The position numbers and the translations under genes are program-made. A stretch of DNA of 64,000 nt from Corynebacterium amycolatum SK46 (GTDB taxonomy: Bacteria > Actinomycetota > Actinomycetes > Mycobacteriales > Mycobacteriaceae), in assembly GCF_000173655.1 (NCBI RefSeq), contig NZ_ABZU01000004.1:62001-126000 (forward strand), read 5' to 3'. The notes beneath the pieces were generated by a model. That model saw only the letters and a program-made list of their open reading frames with translations. It did no database searches and was not told the DNA's origin. Positions 58,005-64,000 of this stretch are shown piece after piece; position 1 is the first letter of the stretch; each line of letters opens with the position of its first letter.

Positions 58005-58659
58005 ACCTTCCACACCACGTCGACGGCTTTCGCCTCTGCGCATTGCCACCGCAATAGCCGGAATTGCCGCTATCTTGCCGCTCAGCGGCTGCTTTGACGC
58101 GCAGGCTGGCATTACCATTTCCGGCGACGACAGGGTCTCGGGCACAATTCACGTAACGCCCACGGAGGAAGTCCGTTCCCAATTTGAGCAGTGGCAAGTA
58201 CCGGACGATCTCTCCGGCCGCGTCTCACAGGGAGTAATCGACTCCTCCACAGGAAAGATGGAAGTCTCGTTCAACGAGCTGCACTTCATCGAACTCACCG
58301 ATACGCTCCGACAGCTTTCCGACGATCGCATAGACATCGACCTAGACCGTACCGGTGGCGGCAAGATTTCGATGAACGGCCACATGGATTTGACTCACCT
58401 GCCCGGCGCGAAGGTTGATTTCGTCGTCGCGTTCCCGGAGCAGGTTACTGACTCCAATGGCCGCCAGACCGAACCGAACAAGGTGGAATGGCAGCTCGCC
58501 AGTGGCGAGAACCACAATGTATGGGCTTCGTCGCCGGCTGGATCCACCAAGCGGAATCAATTCCTACTATTTGCCGGTGTGACCACAACCGCCGGTGTCC
58601 TGGCCTCAGTGCTAGGTGTCCTGTGGGCGCGAAGAATCCGCGACATGCAGGACTTTTAG
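57985..58659 (+). CDS. LppM-like lipoprotein
   Basis: 224 residues from GTG 57985. The signal peptide (about 15-35) ends in the lipobox LSGC (Cys near 36). The LppM domain follows: MTISGDDRVSGTI-like strands (ITISGDDRVSGTIHV), DLDRTGGGKISMNGHMDL and the region around WQLASGENHNVWASSP. A C-terminal membrane helix (about 195-215, FLLFAGVTTTAGVLASVLGVLW) ends in a short basic tail. The mycobacterial LppM is exported and affects host phagosome handling; its role in corynebacteria is not established. It is coupled to the GNAT gene and convergent with metF, 3 bp away. Confidence 0.85.
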   Translation: MTSSPSEPSTPRRRLSPLRIATAIAGIAAILPLSGCFDAQAGITISGDDRVSGTIHVTPTEEVRSQFEQWQVPDDLSGRVSQGVIDSSTGKMEVSFNELHFIELTDTLRQLSDDRIDIDLDRTGGGKISMNGHMDLTHLPGAKVDFVVAFPEQVTDSNGRQTEPNKVEWQLASGENHNVWASSPAGSTKRNQFLLFAGVTTTAGVLASVLGVLWARRIRDMQDF

Positions 58660-58662
58660 CAA

Positions 58663-59655
58663 TTAAAAACCACCGCGCAGCATATCTTGGCCGGTGCCCC
58701 ATGCGGGCGCCATGCCGAGGTTGTGCAAAACCTCCTGGGAGGCGCGAGCGAAGTTCATAGTCATAAAGTGCAGCCCCGGCACGCCTTCGGCGATGAGACG
58801 CTCTGCCATGTTGGTCGAAAACTCGATACCAATCTTGCGAATCTCATCCTTATTGGCCTGCTCGTCACCATCCGCTGCCTTAATCAGGCGTTCCTCCAAA
58901 TCGGATGGCAACTGCGCCCCGGAGAGCTCAACCTGCCTGCGCACTGAGCGCAGCGACGTAATCGGCATCAGCCCCGGAATGATGGGCTTGGCGCCGTGCA
59001 CTGGGTCGGCTTCCACCAGACGGTCTCGAAGGCGCAAGTAGTGCTCGATATCGAAGAACATCTGCGTAATCGAGTACTCAGCTCCCGCGCGCAGCTTGGC
59101 CAGCGTGTACTGCGTGTCATGGTCCAAATCCGGCGAACGATAGTGTCCTTCCGGGAACGACGCAATGCCGACTTCAAATTTTTCGAACTCCGGCTCGGCC
59201 TTAATCAGCTCAATCAATTCGCTGGCGTAGTGCAGACCCCCTTCGGTCTCCACCCAAGGGCCAAGCGGGTCTCCCGGCGGATCACCGCGCAGAACAAGCA
59301 GATTTGTCAGCCCCGCGCTGAGGTAAGAACGCAGGATTTCCCGCAGCTCGTCAACGGTGTGCTCTACCAATGTCAGATGCACAAGCGTTGTCAGCGGCTG
59401 CTTCGAAACGCGCTGGGCGATTCGCAGGGTGCGGTCGCGGCTAGAACCACCGGCGCCGTAGGTCACCGATGCGAAGGAGGCGCCAAGATCATGGAAAGCC
59501 TCAGCTGCTCGGAGAAGACGTTCCTCGGCCGCGTCGTCACGCGGGGGCATGAACTCGACCGAGAAGGGAATACTGCCCGCGCTCGGCATTGAAAGCGCCT
59601 GGCGGATTGACACTTGACGGCCTGGCGACAGTGGCATTGATGAGGACATAGTCAC
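58663..59655 (-). CDS. metF: Methylenetetrahydrofolate reductase
   Basis: 330 residues. Reduces 5,10-methylene-THF to 5-methyl-THF for methionine synthesis. Motifs: FSVEFMPPRDDAAEERLL at the start of the barrel, SVTYGAGGSSRDRTLRIA, LTNLLVLRGDPPGDP, YTLAKLRAGAEYSITQMFFD and the final GVPGLHFMTMNFARASQEVLHNLG. The start is GTG 59655 or ATG 59649. The short first 30 residues are variable. Divergent from the polyprenyl synthetase gene with 60 bp between. Confidence 0.95.
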   Translation of the reverse strand: MTMSSSMPLSPGRQVSIRQALSMPSAGSIPFSVEFMPPRDDAAEERLLRAAEAFHDLGASFASVTYGAGGSSRDRTLRIAQRVSKQPLTTLVHLTLVEHTVDELREILRSYLSAGLTNLLVLRGDPPGDPLGPWVETEGGLHYASELIELIKAEPEFEKFEVGIASFPEGHYRSPDLDHDTQYTLAKLRAGAEYSITQMFFDIEHYLRLRDRLVEADPVHGAKPIIPGLMPITSLRSVRRQVELSGAQLPSDLEERLIKAADGDEQANKDEIRKIGIEFSTNMAERLIAEGVPGLHFMTMNFARASQEVLHNLGMAPAWGTGQDMLRGGF

Positions 59656-59715
59656 TCATACTAAGCGGTGTCCTATTCTTGAGTCAGCATTACCCGTCAT
59701 CGACGAGAGGCTCAC

Positions 59716-60828
59716 ATGAGCGAAGAACTGGATTTGGCCGCGATGCAGCCCCGCGAAGTACCAGCTGCTGTTACCAAAACGCTGGAGAATTACCTCAAGA
59801 GCCGTGGCGACGATGTCGCGTCGGTCGATGCGGTGTACACCGAGGCCATAGACTCGCTCCACTCCTTCGTCCTCAATGGGGGCAAGCGCGTGCGTCCAGC
59901 CTTCGCCTGGCAGGGGTGGTTGGGAGCAGGCGGCCTGGAAGGCCGTTTCTCCCCAGCCGAGGATTCCCCGGCTGTGATGAACGCGGTGAGTGCCCTGGAA
60001 CTCATTCAAGCCTGCGCACTCATTCATGACGACATCATCGATGACGCTGATACGCGCCGTGGCGCACCGACTATCCACAAGGTATTCGAGGCCAAGCACG
60101 AGGCCAATAGCTGGAATGGAGCCGCCGACCGCTTCGGTATTTCCGCCGCGATTCTCATTGGCGATGTCGCCCTGACCTGGGCTGATGACATGATGCACTC
60201 TTCAGGCCTCAGCTCGGAGGCACTAACCCGAGCACTTGTCCCCTGGCGGGCTATGCGCACTGAAGTACTTGGCGGCCAGCTGCTCGATATCACGGCCGAA
60301 GCCAGCCGGGACAGTCGCGTCGAGACCGCTGAGAAAATCAATCTGTTCAAGACCGCCGCCTACACCATCGAGCGGCCGCTCCACATTGGTGCCGCGATTG
60401 CCGGCGCCCCAGCGGAATTGGTTGAGGCCTACCGCAGCTTCGGCCGCGACATCGGTGTGGCATTCCAGCTCCGCGACGATCAGCTGGGCGTTTTCGGCGA
60501 TCCCGAGGTCACGGGCAAGCCCGCCGGCGATGACCTCCGCGAAGGCAAGCGAACCGTCCTGGTCGGCCAGGCTTTGAGCCTCTACCGAGAATCCGCACCT
60601 GAAAAGGCCCGCTTTATCGATGAACGCCTGGGAGCGGTCTCGTCTGCTGCAGATATCGATGAGCTACGCAATCTCATCGCTGATTCCGGCGCTGCCGATG
60701 CCGTCGAACGTGAAATTGACCGTCTGACCAGCCGCGCTTTCTCCACTATCGAGAATGCCGACCTACCTGCAACCTCGCGCGAGAACCTCATTGCTATGGG
60801 CGTTCGCGCCACCGCTCGTCAGCATTAG
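59716..60828 (+). CDS. idsA: Polyprenyl (geranylgeranyl-type) diphosphate synthase
   Basis: 370 residues. Head-to-tail prenyl chain elongation from IPP. The first Asp-rich motif is ALIHDDIIDDADTRRGAPTIH (DDxxD), the second is FQLRDDQLGVFGDPEVTGKP (DDxxG form). NGGKRVRPAF binds IPP. The residues just upstream of the first motif are small (ELIQACALIH), compatible with C20 or longer products; the exact length cannot be read. It has AGAGG before ATG 59716. Its neighbour is a carotenoid-type desaturase, suggesting it supplies geranylgeranyl diphosphate, while metF/idsA adjacency is standard in corynebacteria. Confidence 0.9.
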   Translation: MSEELDLAAMQPREVPAAVTKTLENYLKSRGDDVASVDAVYTEAIDSLHSFVLNGGKRVRPAFAWQGWLGAGGLEGRFSPAEDSPAVMNAVSALELIQACALIHDDIIDDADTRRGAPTIHKVFEAKHEANSWNGAADRFGISAAILIGDVALTWADDMMHSSGLSSEALTRALVPWRAMRTEVLGGQLLDITAEASRDSRVETAEKINLFKTAAYTIERPLHIGAAIAGAPAELVEAYRSFGRDIGVAFQLRDDQLGVFGDPEVTGKPAGDDLREGKRTVLVGQALSLYRESAPEKARFIDERLGAVSSAADIDELRNLIADSGAADAVEREIDRLTSRAFSTIENADLPATSRENLIAMGVRATARQH

Positions 60829-60846
60829 ACCAGGTGTTGCGTAGTC

Positions 60847-62547
60847 ATGCCCACTGCTTCCCCCACTCGTGCTCCCAGTAATTCCCCGCGTCTGCGACGT
60901 GCGGTCACTCGTCCTCATAAGGGCGCCAAACCACGACTGACCATCATCGGCGCAGGCCTGTCCGGACTTACCGCCGCGCTCTACGCCATCGCCGATGGCT
61001 ACGATGTCACCGTTGTCGAGAGGGAAAGCTTCGTCGGCGGACGCTGCGCCAGTGAACCCGTCACAGTCGACATCGACGGGCAAACGCTCACCGCAGTCTT
61101 CGACACTGGCGCAACTGTATGGACCATGCCCTCGCTTGTCGACGATGCCCTCGCCGCCGTCGGCCTCTACGCGCGCGATATCGACCCGGGTTTTTCGGCC
61201 TCCCCAATCACGCCCACCTACCGTGCGGAATTTGCCACTCGCGGCGGACTCGACGTGTTCTCCAACGAAGACATGATGGCCGATGAGCTCGCCCGCTTCG
61301 GTGCCTCTGACTCCACCGTCGCCGGTTACCGAAAACTCCGCACGTGGCTGCAAAGTCTCTTCAATGCCTGCTTCGACAACTTCATGTCCCGCAGCTTTGA
61401 CCGCGTTACGGACCTATTCACCGGGCCCGGCGCGCTTCGCGACCTCACTACGCTCCTCCGACTCGGTGCCTTCGGCGCCCTCGAACCTAAGATTCGTGCC
61501 TTCCTCGGAGATACTGATCTCGCTCGCGTTTTCAGCTTCCAGGCGCTTTATGCAGGTGTACCTCCTGCTAAGGCCCGTGCGGTCTACGGCTGCATTTCTC
61601 ACATGGATACCTCGATGGGGGTTTACTATCCGCACTCCCCCGCATTTGGTTCGGGTATAGGCGCCGTCAGCGAGTTGCTCGCCGAGGCCGTCCGTCGAGC
61701 TGGCGGAACCATCGACTTCGGTGTTGATGTCACTGGGCTGAAGCTCGACGAGGCAGGCTTTGTCTCCGCCATCACCACGGCAACTGGCGAGCGTCCCACC
61801 GATGCCGTCATCGCTACTACCGATTTACCTGTGGTGCAGAGCTGGCTTCACGACGCGACTACCTCTGCCGCCAGTAGCTCATCGAAGCGGCGAAGCCTTC
61901 GGAGCGTCGTAAAGCGGACGGGAGCGCGACGGCTGTTCCCAGTTCGATTTTCCCCGTCGGCGGTGGTGGCGCACGGACTGATTCCGGTCTCGGAGACTGC
62001 GACGTGGCCGAAGCGGCATCACCTGATTTCGTTTGGCGAAAAGTGGAATGAGACCTTTGAAGAGATCTCGTCACCGCGCCATGGAAAGCTAATGTCGGAC
62101 CCGTCATTGCTGATCACCCGGCCTGCGATGAGCGCGCCGGAGCGTATTGTCACAGATGCGAACGGCGTGCAGTGGGAACCCGTCAGCGTGCTCGCGCCGT
62201 GCCCCAACTTGCAGTCGGCCAATCTGATTTGGTCGCGAATCAGTGGGAACTACGTCACGAAACTAACCGCTGAGCTGGAGCGGCGCGGACTGACCGGGAT
62301 CTCTACGAAGTGGCGAGTCGGTCGGATTGATACCCCTCAGCACTGGCAAGAACGCGACATGGGCGTTGGCTCCCCGTTTGGGCTGGCACATCTGTTCCGA
62401 CAGACGGGACCGTTCCGTCCCCGCAACTTCTCTCCGAAGATGCCAAAGAATCTGACGCTGGCGGGCTCGACGACGGTGCCGGGGGTTGGCGTGCCGACGG
62501 TCATGATTTCAGGACGACTTGCGGCACAGCGGTTTGAAACGCCTTAG
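60847..62547 (+). CDS. CrtI-like phytoene desaturase / FAD-dependent oxidoreductase
   Basis: 566 residues. After a basic 28-residue leader the FAD-binding dinucleotide fold begins: LTIIGAGLSGLTAALYAIADGYDVTVVERESFVGGRCAS. The central CrtI-like part holds FSFQALYAGVPPAKARAVYGCISHMDTSMGVYYP and GIGAVSELLAEAVRRAGGTIDFG. The C-terminal FAD clamp reads NLTLAGSTTVPGVGVPTVMISGRLAAQR, as in CrtI. Such enzymes desaturate phytoene or diapophytoene or modify carotenoid ends. No phytoene synthase is in the window. The gene starts 18 nt behind idsA and is probably cotranscribed. Confidence 0.85.
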   Translation: MPTASPTRAPSNSPRLRRAVTRPHKGAKPRLTIIGAGLSGLTAALYAIADGYDVTVVERESFVGGRCASEPVTVDIDGQTLTAVFDTGATVWTMPSLVDDALAAVGLYARDIDPGFSASPITPTYRAEFATRGGLDVFSNEDMMADELARFGASDSTVAGYRKLRTWLQSLFNACFDNFMSRSFDRVTDLFTGPGALRDLTTLLRLGAFGALEPKIRAFLGDTDLARVFSFQALYAGVPPAKARAVYGCISHMDTSMGVYYPHSPAFGSGIGAVSELLAEAVRRAGGTIDFGVDVTGLKLDEAGFVSAITTATGERPTDAVIATTDLPVVQSWLHDATTSAASSSSKRRSLRSVVKRTGARRLFPVRFSPSAVVAHGLIPVSETATWPKRHHLISFGEKWNETFEEISSPRHGKLMSDPSLLITRPAMSAPERIVTDANGVQWEPVSVLAPCPNLQSANLIWSRISGNYVTKLTAELERRGLTGISTKWRVGRIDTPQHWQERDMGVGSPFGLAHLFRQTGPFRPRNFSPKMPKNLTLAGSTTVPGVGVPTVMISGRLAAQRFETP

Positions 62548-62633
62548 CTCCTGAATGTCTCCCGGATGTCTGCCGGTGGTCACTGACCAACTAGGATTAA
62601 TGCATCAGCAATGTATCGATTGTTTAGGTTGAC

Positions 62634-64000
62634 ATGAATTTATCGCGGAGTGCTCAGCTGGGTGTCTACGGTGGCATCCTCATTGCTCTGGGCTCCTACG
62701 GTTCCGGTGCGAACCGCTACCGTGGCGGCCTCGTCCACGCTCTGGGACTCGACTGGATTACCTACGGTCACGGTCAGATTTTCTGTGAGATTGTGATTTG
62801 GGTAGGCATCGCCCTGCTGCTGATTTCGTGGCTGCGCATCGGGCGGGAACTGCTGTTCTCGAAGAGGACTATCCGGGAAACTGTGGCCGGTTCTGCCCAT
62901 TCTGGCGACGCAGCAGACGCTCTCGCGCCAGCGAACGCTGGCGGCGATGAGTCCACGTTGCGTCGGTTTAATTCAATCCTGTTGGCCTGGGCAATTCCCC
63001 TCGCGCTGGCCGCACCGCTGTTCTCTCGCGATGTGTATTCGTATCTCATGCAGGGCGCGATGGTCCGCGATGGGTTTGATCCCTACACCGAGGGAGCTGC
63101 AGCTAATCCTGGGCCGATGCTGCTGGAGGTATCCGCAGACTGGCGGAACACCACCACCCCGTATGGCCCGCTGCATCTGGGAATTGGCGAGGTCATCACG
63201 CGGATTGTCGGCGACAACATCACCGTCGGCGTGATTCTCTACCGCATTGTGTGCCTGCTTGGCTTCGCCGCCATTGTCTGGTCGATCCCGCGAATCGCCC
63301 GGGCGCTTGGAGCAAATCCGGCTTTCGCACAGTGGCTCGGTGTGCTCAATCCACTGGTGCTGCTGCACCTGATTGCGGGTATGCACAACGAGGCACTGAT
63401 GGTCGGGTTGGTCAGCCTGGCGCTAGTCGCCGCACTGCGCATGGAGCACATGCGGGGCGGCCTGGTCGCTGCTGTCCTCATCGGAATTGGCGTCGCGCTG
63501 AAAGCCACCGCTGTCCTGGCGCTGCCCTTCGTCGTGTGGATTGTGTTGACCAGGCGCGAGCCCATCACCACGGTTCAAGAGATGCTGCGCAAGATTCCGG
63601 CGATTGCCGGTGTGGGCATCGTGTTGGTCGCGGTCTGCGTCGGCACGCTTGCAGTGGTGACGTGGCTGACCGGCTCGAGCTGGGGCTGGATCTCCGAGAT
63701 CAGTGGCAACACCAAGGTGATTAACCCACTGGCAGCACCGTCGGCGGTCGCTGGTGTAATCTCCGGCGTCATGGCGTGGTTCAACGACGACATCGGTTTC
63801 AACGTCATCGTCAGCCACACACGCGTGGTCTCCTCTGTCATCATGCTGGTGGGGCTCGTGATTTCCTGGTTCTACTTCCGGGCCACCCCTCGTGACAATG
63901 TCGCTGGCATGATTGCCGCCTATGTGGTGGCCTGCGTATTTAATGCCGTGGCACTGCCCTGGTACTACGCCAGCTTGTTGACTCCCATGGGAACGATTCG
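62634..64000 (+). CDS. mptA: MptA-like alpha-1,6-mannosyltransferase (partial, runs off the end)
   Basis: At least 455 residues; the 3' end is outside the window. A GT-C polytopic membrane enzyme that extends the alpha-1,6-mannan of lipomannan and lipoarabinomannan from polyprenyl-phosphate-mannose. The first helix LGVYGGILIALGSYGSGANR and the long loop with PLFSRDVYSYLMQGAMVRDGFDPYTEG carry the family's catalytic D-x-Y motif (DVYSY); WLGVLNPLVLLHLIAGMHNEALMVGL is another hallmark, as is the late LPWYYAS. ATG 62634 follows AGGTTGAC. The location behind idsA is the corynebacterial mptA location, with the CrtI-like gene in between. Confidence 0.88.
   Translation, partial: MNLSRSAQLGVYGGILIALGSYGSGANRYRGGLVHALGLDWITYGHGQIFCEIVIWVGIALLLISWLRIGRELLFSKRTIRETVAGSAHSGDAADALAPANAGGDESTLRRFNSILLAWAIPLALAAPLFSRDVYSYLMQGAMVRDGFDPYTEGAAANPGPMLLEVSADWRNTTTPYGPLHLGIGEVITRIVGDNITVGVILYRIVCLLGFAAIVWSIPRIARALGANPAFAQWLGVLNPLVLLHLIAGMHNEALMVGLVSLALVAALRMEHMRGGLVAAVLIGIGVALKATAVLALPFVVWIVLTRREPITTVQEMLRKIPAIAGVGIVLVAVCVGTLAVVTWLTGSSWGWISEISGNTKVINPLAAPSAVAGVISGVMAWFNDDIGFNVIVSHTRVVSSVIMLVGLVISWFYFRATPRDNVAGMIAAYVVACVFNAVALPWYYASLLTPMGTI

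Noticed and set aside
1-64000. tRNA, rRNA, CRISPR, insertion-sequence or prophage features
   Set aside because: Intergenic regions were read for T-loop sequences, regular direct repeats, transposase motifs and phage genes; none was found. The ileS leader is a T-box, not a tRNA gene.

Overview
The window is a 64 kb piece of a high-GC actinobacterial chromosome, almost certainly from a Corynebacterium. The evidence is the gene order (treY, a small alarmone synthetase, treZ, ilvA, dnaE; then lspA, ansA, dinB, ileS, wag31 and a complete dcw cluster; then a SAV_6107-type HEPN gene, a GNAT gene, lppM, metF, a polyprenyl synthetase and mptA). Supporting marks are a DivIVA/Wag31 scaffold, SepF without FtsA, a DNPR-type MurE for meso-diaminopimelate, an actinobacterial ultrashort ileS T-box and an MptA-like lipoglycan mannosyltransferase. 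I cannot fix the species. Coding density is high. I see no insertion sequence, prophage, CRISPR array, rRNA or tRNA gene.

Left part (1-30 kb). An orphan HigA-type antitoxin is followed by a DEDDh exonuclease/BRCT protein and the maltodextrin-to-trehalose pair treY and treZ, separated by a RelS-like alarmone synthetase, an S4 protein, a small membrane protein, an IclR regulator and a YigZ/IMPACT protein. A 1226-residue protein of unknown function lies between treZ and ilvA. dnaE is followed by an unlisted 54-codon gene with a strong ribosome site, an alanine-racemase-fold enzyme coupled to a sugar-lactone oxidase, rarD, and a coupled lspA - pseudouridine synthase - membrane protein operon. Two lipoproteins, asparaginase and a sugar O-acetyltransferase complete this part.

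Middle part (30-56 kb), nearly all on the minus strand. ileS-dinB is preceded by a T-box leader. Next, in transcription order, come mraZ, rsmH, an ftsL-like gene, ftsI, murE, murF, mraY, murD, ftsW, murG, murC, ftsQ, ftsZ, pgeF, sepF, yggT and wag31. Together they make lipid II (murE to murG), polymerise and cross-link septal peptidoglycan (FtsW/FtsI/FtsQ/FtsL), place the Z-ring (FtsZ/SepF) and direct polar growth (Wag31). Strong terminators end the yggT unit and wag31, a terminator-like hairpin separates mraZ from rsmH, and a perfect 12-bp hairpin lies between murE and murF. The 700-bp region upstream of mraZ carries many GTGGG boxes in 10-bp-spaced pairs, the expected form of MraZ operators; one pair overlaps a candidate promoter.

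Right part (56-64 kb). A DUF3040 protein, a HEPN protein, a GNAT acetyltransferase overlapping an LppM-like lipoprotein, metF, and a plus-strand isoprenoid run: a geranylgeranyl-type diphosphate synthase, a CrtI-like phytoene desaturase and mptA, which runs off the end.

No obviously new multi-gene system is present. The best leads are the 1226-residue protein, the MraZ operator array, the 54-residue ORF, the divergent FtsZ tail and the CrtI-like gene between idsA and mptA.
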